Below are positions 47,307-55,624 of a stretch of 64,000 nt of DNA, piece by piece. Both the position numbers and the translations under genes were made by a program. The notes beneath the pieces were generated by a model. The model worked only from the letters and a program-made list of their open reading frames with translations, searched no databases and was not told the DNA's origin. Source of the stretch: JAITMY01 sp031553765 (lineage in GTDB: Bacteria; Bacteroidota; Bacteroidia; Bacteroidales; UBA932). Numbering within the stretch: the stretch's first letter is position 1; the number at the start of each line of letters is the position of its first letter. The stretch covers positions 1 to 64,000 of the forward strand of contig JAVBKY010000005.1 of assembly GCA_031553765.1 (NCBI GenBank), read 5' to 3'.

Positions 47307-47949
47307 GTTGTTCATACGTTGGTGGTTGCAAAAACGGATTTTGCCATAGTTCATCACCAATGGTAGTGCTGAACGCGTGACCTGGCAGTACCTTGGTGTC
47401 GTGCGGTAGCTGGAGTAGCACTAAGTGCAGACTATTCATCAGCTCGTTAAGATCGCTGTCTGGAAAGTCGGAACGACCAATGCTGCCGCGAAACAACGTA
47501 TCGCCGGTGAATACCACACCTGCTTCTTTTGCGTAAAGCGCAATGCCACCCTTACTATGCCCCGGTGTATGCAACACTTGTAGCGTGGTGTTGCCAAACT
47601 TAACTTCGTTGCCCAACTCCTTTGGCCTAGGCGGCTGTTCTATGTGAATGCCGAAGCGCAGGGCGTGCTCCTGCGCATGTTCTATGTTGGAAAAATCAGC
47701 CTTGTGCAGATAGGCGTCAATGCCGTATTTGCGACACAAAAATGTGTTGCCAACAACGTGGTCAAAGTGCCCGTGCGTATTAATTACGGCTACAGGTTTT
47801 AAGTTGTTTTCGGCTATGAATGTAGCTATACGCTCATTCTCCTTGCTATTGCTGCAGGTTGCGTCTACAAAAATGCACTCGCCCGTTTCATCCCACACCA
47901 CGTAGGTGTTGGCCCTAATCTCGTTAAATATAAAAGTCTTAATAAACAT
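47302..47949 (-). CDS. MBL-fold metallo-hydrolase, glyoxalase II-like
   Basis: 215 aa. Zinc ligands of the metallo-beta-lactamase fold are complete: THGHFDHVVGN (about 58-68, HxHxDH form), HTPGHSKGGIALY (about 134-146), TGDTLFRGSIGRSDF (about 153-167) and VLPGHAF (about 193-199). This is the YcbL-like class of small GloB-related hydrolases, which act on thioesters such as lactoylglutathione or other substrates. It lacks the C-terminal helical domain of true glyoxalase II, so the substrate is open. Located between gcvP and pcm on the same strand, with repeat arrays on both sides. Confidence 0.9.
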   Translation of the reverse strand: MFIKTFIFNEIRANTYVVWDETGECIFVDATCSNSKENERIATFIAENNLKPVAVINTHGHFDHVVGNTFLCRKYGIDAYLHKADFSNIEHAQEHALRFGIHIEQPPRPKELGNEVKFGNTTLQVLHTPGHSKGGIALYAKEAGVVFTGDTLFRGSIGRSDFPDSDLNELMNSLHLVLLQLPHDTKVLPGHAFSTTIGDELWQNPFLQPPTYEQL

Positions 47950-47954
47950 AATAC

Positions 47955-48010
47955 TGATAAATTGCGCTTCGCACGATAAATACTTCGCGATAAAAAGATA
48001 AAACCTTATC
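47955..48010. repeat. Family C array, copy 5
   Basis: GATAAATTGCGCTTCGCACGATAAA and a second small unit TACTTCGCGATAAAAAGATAAA (each a hairpin between GATAAA blocks). It overlaps the pcm stop codon. Confidence 0.65.
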
Positions 48011-48668
48011 CTTTAACCTCATTCTCAACTCCTTTTAGCATTGGTACAAATGCGCACTTGCCGTATTTGGTTTGCTTGAATTCCGTTTCGCTAAGGCGGT
48101 CAATGGCACACATGTCAAGCCATTCTCCGTTACCCACGGGGATAACCATTCGTCCGCCCACGGCCAGCTGCTCCAACAGCGTTTGGGGAATATTACTCGC
48201 ACCGCAGGTGATAATAATTTTATCAAACGGAGCCTCCTTGGGTAACCCTTCAAAGCCGTCGCCGAAAATGAGCGTGGGGTGGTAACCCATAGCATCAAGT
48301 GTGCGCCTTGCTTTTTCGTGCAGCTTATGCTGTCGCTCAATGCTAAATAATTTTACCCCTAGTGCGCAAAGCACGGCGGCCTGATAACCCGATCCTGTAC
48401 CTATTTCCAATATCTTCTCTCCTGCTTTGACTTGCAGCAGCTGCGTTTGCGTGGCTACGGTAAAGGGTTGAGAAATGGTTTGTCCGGCTTCAATAGGCAC
48501 GGCTGTATCGTCGTAGGCAAGCCTGTAAAATGCGCTATCTAAAAAAAAATGGCGCGGAACTTTTCCAATGGCACTTAGCACTTGCGTGCTTGTAATGCCT
48601 TTGCTCATTAGCGTGTTTACTAATCGTTGGCGTAAGCCCTTATGCTGAAAATCGTCAATCATTATCAC
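48006..48668 (-). CDS. pcm: Protein-L-isoaspartate O-methyltransferase
   Basis: 220 aa (or 218 from the second Met). Repairs isoaspartyl residues by SAM-dependent methylation. Motifs: VPRHFFLDSAFYRLAYDDTAVPI (about 32-54), GQTISQPFTVATQTQLLQ, SAM site EKILEIGTGSGYQAAVL (about 82-98), and PFDKIIITCGASNIP. Complete length. It has a -7 block at 48686-48693 about 17 nt before the ATG. The gene ends in a family C array. Confidence 0.96.
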   Translation of the reverse strand: MIMIDDFQHKGLRQRLVNTLMSKGITSTQVLSAIGKVPRHFFLDSAFYRLAYDDTAVPIEAGQTISQPFTVATQTQLLQVKAGEKILEIGTGSGYQAAVLCALGVKLFSIERQHKLHEKARRTLDAMGYHPTLIFGDGFEGLPKEAPFDKIIITCGASNIPQTLLEQLAVGGRMVIPVGNGEWLDMCAIDRLSETEFKQTKYGKCAFVPMLKGVENEVKG

Positions 48669-48685
48669 TTTTTGGAAATAGTATG

Positions 48686-48693
48686 CAAAGATA
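48686..48693 (-). promoter_or_regulatory. pcm: Predicted -7 element of pcm
   Basis: TATCTTTG on the minus strand; TTG box not at the standard distance. Confidence 0.4.
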
Positions 48694-48834
48694 AGATTTG
48701 GCTGTACAATTTGCAGCTTATTTGCTGCATAGTTATTCGCTGTGAATAAGTTTTAATTATTTGACAATAAGATATTTAAAATATTAACATGAGTCTTGTT
48801 AATAAATAAAACAGGAAAGTAGCATGAGCTTGGT

Positions 48835-48842
48835 TAAATTTG
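48835..48842 (+). promoter_or_regulatory. Predicted -7 element of the Gfo/Idh-like gene
   Basis: TAAATTTG 19 nt before the ATG at 48862; no proper TTG box. Confidence 0.35.
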
Positions 48843-48861
48843 TGAAACAAAAAGAACGGGC

Positions 48862-49668
48862 ATGATGAAAGTACTGCTGCTGGGTTTTGAAAATCAAATG
48901 GAAAGGTACGAAGGCTACTTGCGGCGTTTGGGCTGTATGGTAACAAACGGAGTTTTGCCTGAGGGCGAGGCAGCCTTAGTATTTATACAGAACGTGCGCT
49001 CGTTGGCAGAGGTAAAATCCCACGTGCAGGCGCTGCGCCATGTTTTTATCCAACAGCACTCGCTCTCTTCGGTTGATTTGCAAATGCTGTACAAGTTGGC
49101 CGGCGAAGCCGGTGTGCAGGTGCACTTTTCGGCGCCGGCGCTTTACCGTTGGAGTATTCCCGATTTGGTGGTGCTGCTGCGTGATGTGAAATTTGTACAG
49201 GTGTACAAGGATTTTGATGATTGCAGAAGCCTTTCGGTGAATGACCTGCGCGATGAAATACTTACGGCTGTTCGTGCTTCGCGCGCGCGCGTGGGCAAAA
49301 CGGAGAAGGTGCGCTCCATTGTGCCGTGTGATTTTGAAGTGCTGGGCTTCCGTGTTGATTTTATCAATGCGGCATCGGCATACTTTTGGCTGGGTAGCGC
49401 CGCGCTTTCGGCGCGACATGAGCTGCGCTTGTTTGGCAGCAAGGGCATTGCGGTAGTGGATGTACTTAAGCGCGAAACCAGCATCAAAACGCTCGACGGA
49501 AATTTCTTTACCACCCCGTTCATATCAGAAGAAGAAAGCGAAGAAAAGGAGTTGGTTGATTTTGTTGGCAACATTCGTCGCGGAACACCCGCGTTTATTT
49601 CGGCCGTGGAAGCCGAAGCTTTGCGCATGGTAGAGGAAAAACTTCAAACAACGAACAACGGACAATAA
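48862..49668 (+). CDS. Degenerate Gfo/Idh/MocA-like protein
   Basis: 268 aa. The second half (about 150-230: CDFEVLGFRVDFINAASAYF, ALSARHELRLFGSKGIAVVDVLKRET) resembles the C-terminal domain of Gfo/Idh/MocA oxidoreductases, in which strand-rich residues form the tetramer sheet. The first half has the size of a Rossmann domain (VLLLGFENQMERYEGYLRRLG) but no GxGxxG, and the EKP catalytic motif is not seen, so dehydrogenase activity is doubtful. It is followed after 75 nt by the DUF7935 gene; the two probably form a unit. The last residues (TTNNGQ) come from an ACAACGGACAAT repeat. Function unknown. Confidence 0.6.
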   Translation: MMKVLLLGFENQMERYEGYLRRLGCMVTNGVLPEGEAALVFIQNVRSLAEVKSHVQALRHVFIQQHSLSSVDLQMLYKLAGEAGVQVHFSAPALYRWSIPDLVVLLRDVKFVQVYKDFDDCRSLSVNDLRDEILTAVRASRARVGKTEKVRSIVPCDFEVLGFRVDFINAASAYFWLGSAALSARHELRLFGSKGIAVVDVLKRETSIKTLDGNFFTTPFISEEESEEKELVDFVGNIRRGTPAFISAVEAEALRMVEEKLQTTNNGQ

Positions 49669-49732
49669 ACAACGGACAATGGATAGTGCGAAATGTCTTA
49701 ATTGTCCATTGTCAGTTATCCGTTGTCCATTA
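49653..49732. repeat. Inverted repeat of ACAACGGACAAT units
   Basis: Two direct copies of AACAACGGACAAT on the left and ATTGTCCATTGTC ... CCGTTGTCCAT on the right. It overlaps the 3' end of the Gfo/Idh-like gene and fills the gap to the next gene. Confidence 0.7.
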
Positions 49733-49743
49733 ATTAATAGGTT

Positions 49744-50265
49744 ATGGATTTGTTTACCCAACTTCTAATCGCGTCTTTAGCATCAGGACTGATGCTGTTT
49801 GGTGCGGTATATTTAGTGCTGCGCCGTATGATTGCCTCCGAAAATCAACGCCGCAATATAGAACTGCTTAAGTCAACCAGAGACATCACCCTGCCGTTGC
49901 GCTTGCAGGCGTATGAGCGCATACTTATGCTCATGGAGCGCATTTCGCCCGAGGCGTTGGTGCTGCGCTTGCGCCGTCCTGATACCAACAACGTTGAGCT
50001 GCACGCCGAGCTGATTACGGCTGTACGCGCTGAGTTTGAGCATAATCTCTCGCAGCAAATGTACGTTTCGCCGGAGCTGTGGCGTACCGTTGTGCTGGCA
50101 AAAAACGGTATTATTTCAAGCATTAATACTTGTGCTATAGAGTTGCAGGCAAAGGAGTCGTCCATGCAGCTGGCGCAAAAGTTAATCGAATTGCAGGTGA
50201 GCAACGAACTTCCCACGGTAGATGCTATTTTGCAAATTAAAAAAGAGGTGGCGAAGCTGTTTTAG
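49744..50265 (+). CDS. DUF7935 family membrane-anchored protein
   Basis: 173 aa. One N-terminal membrane segment (about 5-25, LLIASLASGLMLFGAVYLVL), then an all-helical soluble part: TLPLRLQAYERILMLMERISPEALVLRLR (about 50-78), LHAELITAVRAEFEHNLSQQMYVS and ELWRTVVLAKNGIISSINT. I recognise this as the DUF7935 family common in Bacteroidota. No catalytic residues are apparent. Pairing with the Gfo/Idh-like gene upstream may be meaningful. The gap of 269 nt to uvrD holds repeat DNA. Confidence 0.75.
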   Translation: MDLFTQLLIASLASGLMLFGAVYLVLRRMIASENQRRNIELLKSTRDITLPLRLQAYERILMLMERISPEALVLRLRRPDTNNVELHAELITAVRAEFEHNLSQQMYVSPELWRTVVLAKNGIISSINTCAIELQAKESSMQLAQKLIELQVSNELPTVDAILQIKKEVAKLF

Positions 50266-50313
50266 AGAGTAGGGGGTTAGAAATTAGGGATTAGAGTTTA
50301 GAGAAAAGTTCAG

Positions 50314-50358
50314 GCGTCATTGCGGGTGAAGCGAAGCAAGCTCTTCTCGCAATGACGC
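50314..50358. repeat. Family A palindromic element, copy 5 (short form)
   Basis: GCGTCATTGCGGG ... CTCGCAATGACGC with GCGAAGCAAGCTC as remnant of the inner arm. The remaining part of the 50266-50534 gap has TAATCCCTAAT-type microrepeats just before the uvrD start (50490-50530). Confidence 0.8.
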
Positions 50359-50445
50359 TAGTCTTTTTTGTTGAAAATATCACACTCTTTTAACTTCATT
50401 TATTTACAATCCTACATAACACTTCGGGCGTTTCAAACTATTCAC

Positions 50446-50453
50446 TATTTTTG
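50446..50453 (+). promoter_or_regulatory. Possible -7 element of the pcrA/uvrD gene
   Basis: TATTTTTG about 80 nt before the ATG, without a clear TTG box. Confidence 0.3.
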
Positions 50454-50534
50454 TGTGCTTTTAAAGAATTTAGGATTTAGAGGATTTCTCCAATCCCTAA
50501 TCCCTAATTCCTAATCCCTAATTTCTAATCACTG

Positions 50535-52844
50535 ATGTCAGATTTTCTTTCCGGTTTAAATGGTGTGCAGCGCGAGGCGGTGGAGAACTTCGAGGGACCC
50601 TCGCTGGTGATAGCGGGTGCCGGTTCGGGTAAAACGCGCGTGCTTACCTACCGCATAGCCAACATGCTGGAGCATGGCATAAAGCCGTGGAGCGTGCTGG
50701 CGCTTACGTTTACCAATAAGGCTGCCAAGGAAATGAAGGAGCGTATTTCCAAGGTGGTGGGCGAGCAGCGTGGACAGGCGCTGTGGATGGGAACGTTCCA
50801 CTCCATTTTTGCAAAAATACTGCGCATGGAGGCGGAGCATATCGACTTTACCAGCTCCTTCACCATATACGATACTACCGATAGCCGCAACTTGGTGCGC
50901 TCCATACTGAAGGAACTCAATATTGCCGAGGAGCAATATAAGGTGAACGATGTGGCAGCGCGCATATCCATGGCAAAAAATAACCTAATGACGCCGCAGG
51001 CCTACGCCGCCAGCGGTAGCATTGCCGAAAACGACGCGCGCGCCCGCAAACCTCGTATGGCGGAAATATATGCTGCTTACGCGCGCCGCTGTAAGAGTTC
51101 CAACGCCATGGATTTTGACGACTTGCTGATGTACACTAACGTGCTTTTCCGTGACCATGGCGATATACTGGAGAAGTACCGCAATAAGTTTAAGTATGTG
51201 CTGGTGGACGAGTATCAGGATACCAACTACTCGCAGTACCTCATTATAAAAAAGCTCACCGAGAAGCATCGTAACCTTTGCGTGGTGGGCGATGATGCGC
51301 AGAGTATTTACTCTTTTCGCGGTGCTAAAATTGAGAATATTCTCAACTTTCAAAAAGACTTTCCCGAGTGTCACACGTTTAAGCTGGAGCAGAACTATCG
51401 CTCTACGCAAAATATTGTGGATGCAGCTAACAGCGTAATCAAGCACAACGAAAATCAGCTGAAAAAAAAGTGCTTCTCCGAAGGTGAAGAAGGTGAAAAG
51501 GTAAGCATTATTCCTTCATTTACCGATCAGGAGGAAGGCTTGCGCGTGGTGGGTGATATATCCGATAGGCTATATTCCGACCAGGCGCAGTACAGCGACT
51601 TTGCCATACTGTACCGCACCAACGCGCAGTCGCGTATTTTTGAGGATGCGCTACGTCGCAAAAGTATTCCCTACCGCATTTTTGGCGGCATGTCATTCTA
51701 CCAGCGCAAGGAAATTAAGGACTTGCTGTCCTACTTGCGTTTACTGGTAAACCATAATGACGACGAGGCTTTCAAGCGTGTTGTCAACTATCCCAAACGC
51801 GGTATTGGCGACACCACAGTTACACGTATTGAGCAAGCCGCTTCGGCCAATACGCTCAGCATGTGGGATGCCATCCTGAGTCTCACGCCCGAGCAGGCCG
51901 ACCTGCGTGGTGCATCCTATAATAAGGTGAGCCAGTTCATCATTATGATTGACACCATGGCGCAGCAGCTCACTACCATGAGCGCCTACGACGTGGCGTA
52001 CAGCGTAGCGCAGCAGTCGGGTATGCTGGCTGAACTGCGTGCTGAAAAAACAATTGAGGGTATTGCCAAGTTGGAAAACTTGGAGGAGCTGCTCAACGGT
52101 ATAAAGGAGTTTTGCGAAAACTACGTGGAGGAAAATGGTGAGCAGCCGCAGCTGGCGCAGTACCTCGAAAACGTATCATTGCTAACCGATGCCGATAAGG
52201 AAAAACCTGAGGATCGCAATACCGTTTCACTAATGACGGTACACTCTGCAAAAGGGTTGGAGTATAGCTACGTGTATATTGTGGGTGTGGAGGAGAATTT
52301 ATTTCCCGGTCAAATGGCGGCCATGTCCAACGTAGAGTTAGAGGAAGAGCGCCGCCTGATGTACGTGGCCATGACGCGAGCCAAGAGCAAGCTCACCCTG
52401 TCGTTTGCACAAACGCGTATGCGCTGGGGCAATCTGCAAAGCAACGCGCCCAGCCGTTTTATCAAAGAAATTTCACCTGAATTTGTCGACTTGCCCAGCT
52501 ACGATGGCCCCGATGAGGAGTCGTACTCGCAGGATCCCGATGATTACGATAACGCGCACTTCCACAAGCCGTCGTTTGCTCCAAAGCCCAAGTTCCGTAG
52601 CGCGGAACCTACGCCACCGCAGCGCTTGACTAAACTCCCCTTGCGTACATCGCAGAGTTTTGCCGCTAGCAGTGTTGGAGAAATTGCTCCCGGCGTAACG
52701 GTGGAGCACGAACGCTTTGGACAAGGAGTAGTGCAGGAGGTAGAGGACGTTGGTGGAGATACTAAGGTTACTGTACAGTTTGCGCTTGCCGGGAAAAAGA
52801 ACCTGCTGCTGAAGTATGCTAAGTTGATGGTGGTTAAAAAGTAG
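50535..52844 (+). CDS. uvrD: ATP-dependent 3'-5' DNA helicase PcrA/UvrD
   Basis: 769 aa superfamily 1A helicase for nucleotide-excision and mismatch repair and for clearing replication forks. Q motif LNGVQREAVENFEGP (8-22), Walker A GAGSGKT (28-34), DEYQDTNYSQY (about 222-232), GDDAQSIYSFRGA (about 251-263), QNYRS (about 285-289), VSLMTVHSAKGLEYSYVYIVG (about 556-576) and VAMTRAKSKLTLSF (about 611-624). A C-terminal Tudor-like segment (about 715-769, GVTVEHERFGQGVV) is the usual RNA-polymerase-binding end. An ATL gene at 14697-15092 also feeds nucleotide excision repair. A terminator follows. Confidence 0.96.
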   Translation: MSDFLSGLNGVQREAVENFEGPSLVIAGAGSGKTRVLTYRIANMLEHGIKPWSVLALTFTNKAAKEMKERISKVVGEQRGQALWMGTFHSIFAKILRMEAEHIDFTSSFTIYDTTDSRNLVRSILKELNIAEEQYKVNDVAARISMAKNNLMTPQAYAASGSIAENDARARKPRMAEIYAAYARRCKSSNAMDFDDLLMYTNVLFRDHGDILEKYRNKFKYVLVDEYQDTNYSQYLIIKKLTEKHRNLCVVGDDAQSIYSFRGAKIENILNFQKDFPECHTFKLEQNYRSTQNIVDAANSVIKHNENQLKKKCFSEGEEGEKVSIIPSFTDQEEGLRVVGDISDRLYSDQAQYSDFAILYRTNAQSRIFEDALRRKSIPYRIFGGMSFYQRKEIKDLLSYLRLLVNHNDDEAFKRVVNYPKRGIGDTTVTRIEQAASANTLSMWDAILSLTPEQADLRGASYNKVSQFIIMIDTMAQQLTTMSAYDVAYSVAQQSGMLAELRAEKTIEGIAKLENLEELLNGIKEFCENYVEENGEQPQLAQYLENVSLLTDADKEKPEDRNTVSLMTVHSAKGLEYSYVYIVGVEENLFPGQMAAMSNVELEEERRLMYVAMTRAKSKLTLSFAQTRMRWGNLQSNAPSRFIKEISPEFVDLPSYDGPDEESYSQDPDDYDNAHFHKPSFAPKPKFRSAEPTPPQRLTKLPLRTSQSFAASSVGEIAPGVTVEHERFGQGVVQEVEDVGGDTKVTVQFALAGKKNLLLKYAKLMVVKK

Positions 52845-52867
52845 AGCTTGGCCACTAAAATCACATA

Positions 52868-52897
52868 AATCGGATGGGTAGGCTCATCCGATTTTTT
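52868..52897 (+). terminator. Terminator of uvrD
   Basis: AATCGGATG-GGTAGGCT-CATCCGATT-TTTTG, 9-bp stem plus T-run. Confidence 0.88.
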
Positions 52898-52922
52898 GTT
52901 TTACACTTTGAAAATTAAGAAT

Positions 52923-52930
52923 TATCTTTG
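52923..52930 (+). promoter_or_regulatory. Predicted -7 element of the DUF4290 gene (leaderless transcript)
   Basis: TATCTTTG ends 5 nt before the ATG at 52936. The gene follows a terminator by only 38 nt, so the promoter must lie here, making a leaderless or near-leaderless mRNA likely. Confidence 0.5.
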
Positions 52931-52935
52931 TAGTT

Positions 52936-53625
52936 ATGGATTACAACACGCAACTTAATAAGCTGGCACTACCGGAATACGGTCGCCACATACAACGCAT
53001 GGTCGAGCACCTGCGTACCATCCCCGATCGCGAAAAGCGTAATGAGCAGGCGCGCGCCGTTATAGCCGTTATGGGGAACCTTTTTCCCTACCTGCGCGAT
53101 ATCAATGATTTTAAGCATAAGCTCTGGGATCACCTTTTTATTATTGCTAATTTCGATTTGGATATAGACTCGCCTTATCCCAAGCCTACTCCTGTAACCT
53201 TTGAAGAAAAGCCTCGCGAAGTACCTTACACTTCTCCCGATTCAATAAAGATGAAGCACTACGGGCGCGGTATTCAGGATATGGTGCAGCATGTGGCCGA
53301 TCTTCCCGATGACGAAAAACGTCGAGCAGCGGTAATGGCTCTCGCAAATCACATGAAAAAAGCCTACTTGAGCTGGAATAAGGACGTGGTATCGGATGAG
53401 GTTATTTATAAGGAAATAGAAATTCTTTCCGGTGGAAAGATAAAGCTCAGCGCGGAAGATGTACGCTTGCAAGTAGGGAACTACAATGTAAACAACAATA
53501 ATAACGGTGCCAATGGCAATGGTGTTAATGGTCATAGTAACGGTAATGGTAACAATGGTCAAAATCGTCAAAAATACCAGCAGCAACAACAGCAGCATCG
53601 TCGCAGGCAGCAGCAGGCAAAGTAA
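52936..53625 (+). CDS. DUF4290 family protein with Asn- and Gln-rich tail
   Basis: 229 aa. Residues 1-175 are a helical domain of the DUF4290 family (LALPEYGRHIQRMVEHLRTI, FDLDIDSPYPKP, KMKHYGRGIQDMVQHVADL), itself made of two related halves. Residues about 180-229 are low-complexity: NNNNNGANGNG, then QQQQQHRRRQQQ. The domain has no known activity; the gene regularly precedes murA in Bacteroidota, as here. The tail recalls the Asn-rich end of the RicT protein in this genome and may bind RNA or simply be disordered. A repeat fills the gap to murA. Confidence 0.82.
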   Translation: MDYNTQLNKLALPEYGRHIQRMVEHLRTIPDREKRNEQARAVIAVMGNLFPYLRDINDFKHKLWDHLFIIANFDLDIDSPYPKPTPVTFEEKPREVPYTSPDSIKMKHYGRGIQDMVQHVADLPDDEKRRAAVMALANHMKKAYLSWNKDVVSDEVIYKEIEILSGGKIKLSAEDVRLQVGNYNVNNNNNGANGNGVNGHSNGNGNNGQNRQKYQQQQQQHRRRQQQAK

Positions 53626-53640
53626 CAATAGTGGGTGCGT

Positions 53641-53690
53641 GGGTTATCCTCCGCTGGCGGAGGTGCCCGAAAGGCAGAGGTGGAGGTCCT
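53641..53690. repeat. GC-rich palindromic repeat (CCTCCGCTGGCGGAGG)
   Basis: Perfect palindrome CCTCCGC-TG-GCGGAGG at 53648-53663 followed by GTGCCCGAAAGGCAGAGGTGG. Looks like an intergenic repeat; no second copy in the window. Confidence 0.6.
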
Positions 53691-53776
53691 AACAAAAGCA
53701 TTCACCCCCGGTTTGCGACCGCCCCGCCAGTAGGGGATACGCCTTGAGCAGATTTTGAATTCTTAATCAAAAAAAT

Positions 53777-55081
53777 ATGGCTTCATTTGAAGTTACAGGA
53801 GGATGTCGCTTAAAGGGCGAAATTGTCCCGCAAGGTGCAAAGAACGAGGCGCTGCAAATTATTTGTGCCACGCTGCTTACGCCCGAAAAGGTTACCGTTC
53901 GCAACGTCCCCGATATTTTAGATGTAAACAAGCTCATTGAGCTGCTGGCCGATTTGGGCGTTGAGGTTACCAAGGAGGAGGGCGCGGGTGTTTTCTCTTT
54001 TTGTGCAAAAAATGTAAATCCCGAGCTGCTGCGCGAACAGGCATTTGCTAAGAAATCAGCCAGCTTGCGTGGCTCCATCATGATGGTGGGTCCGCTACTT
54101 GCTCGCTATGGTTTGGTATATGCGCCACGGCCCGGCGGTGATAAAATTGGTCGACGTCGTTTGGATACGCATTTTGTAGGCTTTGAAAAGTTGGGTGCGC
54201 ACTTCAGCTACGAGCCCGATAGCGCTTTTTACCGTGTAGAAGCAAAACACCTTACAGGTACCTACATGTTGCTCGATGAGGCATCGGTTACTGGTACAGC
54301 TAACATTGTTATGGCGGCTGTTTTGGCCAAAGGTAAAACCACCATTTATAATGCGGCTTGTGAACCCTACCTTCAGCAGCTGTGCAAAATGCTGGTGCGT
54401 ATGGGTGCCAACATTAGCGGCATAGGTTCCAACTTACTTGTTATTGATGGCGTTCCACAATTGGGCGGAACCGACCACTCTATCCTGCCAGATATGATTG
54501 AGGTGGGTAGTTTTATTGGTATGGCGGCCATGACGCATAGCGAAATGACCATTAAAAATACCTCGTTCGACGACCTCGGTATCATTCCCGATTCATTCCG
54601 TCGCTTAGGTATTCAGCTCGAGCGCCGTGGTGATGATATCTACATTCCGCAGCAGGATCGCTACGAAATAGAAACCTTTATCGATGGCTCCATAATGACC
54701 ATTGCAGACGCGCCATGGCCCGGTCTTACGCCCGATCTCATCAGCGTATTCCTAGTAGTGGCAACGCAGGCTAAGGGCAGCGTGCTCATTCATCAAAAAA
54801 TGTTTGAAAGCCGCCTATTTTTCGTTGATAAGCTGATTGATATGGGAGCGCAAATTATTTTATGCGACCCGCACCGTGCCACAGTGATAGGTAACGATAT
54901 GCTGAGGCTGCGCCCTACGGTTATGACCTCGCCCGATATTCGCGCGGGTGTAGCGCTGCTTATTGCCGCCATGTGTGCCGACGGAAAAAGTATAATTCAC
55001 AACATTGAACAAATTGATCGCGGCTACCAAAATATCGATGGCCGTCTTAATGCGCTTGGCGCAAAAATTAAAAGAATATAG
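53777..55081 (+). CDS. murA: UDP-N-acetylglucosamine 1-carboxyvinyltransferase, Asp form
   Basis: 434 aa. First committed step of peptidoglycan synthesis, adding enolpyruvate from PEP to UDP-GlcNAc. Motifs: GGCRLKGEIVPQGAKNEALQII (8-29, with K22-N23), SLRGSIMMVGPLLAR (about 96-110), GGDKIGRRRLDTHFVGFEKLGA (120-141), EEASVTGT-like LDEASVTGTANIVMAAVLA, and PWPGLTPDLISVFLVVATQAKG. The loop residue that is Cys115 in E. coli is Asp122 here (PGGDKIG). The Asp form is active but cannot be alkylated by fosfomycin. Part of a plus-strand run with DUF4290 before and panD after. Confidence 0.96.
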   Translation: MASFEVTGGCRLKGEIVPQGAKNEALQIICATLLTPEKVTVRNVPDILDVNKLIELLADLGVEVTKEEGAGVFSFCAKNVNPELLREQAFAKKSASLRGSIMMVGPLLARYGLVYAPRPGGDKIGRRRLDTHFVGFEKLGAHFSYEPDSAFYRVEAKHLTGTYMLLDEASVTGTANIVMAAVLAKGKTTIYNAACEPYLQQLCKMLVRMGANISGIGSNLLVIDGVPQLGGTDHSILPDMIEVGSFIGMAAMTHSEMTIKNTSFDDLGIIPDSFRRLGIQLERRGDDIYIPQQDRYEIETFIDGSIMTIADAPWPGLTPDLISVFLVVATQAKGSVLIHQKMFESRLFFVDKLIDMGAQIILCDPHRATVIGNDMLRLRPTVMTSPDIRAGVALLIAAMCADGKSIIHNIEQIDRGYQNIDGRLNALGAKIKRI

Positions 55082-55093
55082 TTTAAAGTTCGT

Positions 55094-55155
55094 AAAGTAG
55101 AAAGTTTGTAAAGTTGTTTGCACGTGATTTTTCTACTTTATAAACTTTCTACTTT
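55094..55155. repeat. Inverted repeat between murA and panD
   Basis: AAAGTAGAAAGTTTGTAAAG (55094-55113) and CTTTATAAACTTTCTACTTT (55136-55155), 19 of 20 bases complementary. AT-rich hairpin without T-run. Confidence 0.7.
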
Positions 55156-55178
55156 ATAAACGTTATGAACTCATTGCT

Positions 55179-55532
55179 ATGCAAATCGAAGTTTTAAAAT
55201 CAAAAATACATCAGGCTACCATTACCGAAGCCAACCTCTACTACGTGGGTAGTATTACCATTGATGAGGATTTGATGGATGCCGCCAACCTTATCGTAAA
55301 CGAAAAGGTTACCGTGGTAAATATTAATAACGGCGAACGCCTCGACACCTACGTTATAAAAGGGGAGCGCGGCAGCGGTGTGGTTTGCCTTAATGGCCCT
55401 GCCGCACGTAAGTGCCATGCCGGCGACATGGTGGTTATCATGTCGTATGCGCAAATGGATTTTGAGGAAGCCAAAAAGTTTAAGCCCTCGGTAATTTTTC
55501 CCGATAAGGAAACTAACAGGTTGGTGAAGTAA
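55179..55532 (+). CDS. panD: Aspartate 1-decarboxylase (pyruvoyl enzyme)
   Basis: 117 aa. Makes beta-alanine for pantothenate and CoA. The proenzyme self-cleaves at G24-S25 (YYVGSITID), leaving a pyruvoyl group from S25; the supporting residues are seen in NINNGERLDTYVIKGERGSG (about 49-68, with Y58) and LNGPAARKCHAGDMVVIMSYAQ (about 71-92). Length and motifs are canonical. It lies 97 nt behind murA and 92 nt before the flippase-like gene on the same strand. Confidence 0.97.
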   Translation: MQIEVLKSKIHQATITEANLYYVGSITIDEDLMDAANLIVNEKVTVVNINNGERLDTYVIKGERGSGVVCLNGPAARKCHAGDMVVIMSYAQMDFEEAKKFKPSVIFPDKETNRLVK

Positions 55533-55624
55533 CCTTAAAAGGTGATTAGTGAATTGTAATGAGTAAGTGGGAGGTGCTTGTCTTTGCCGCTCCCAATCAC
55601 CATTTACTTGTATTTGATTTCTCA

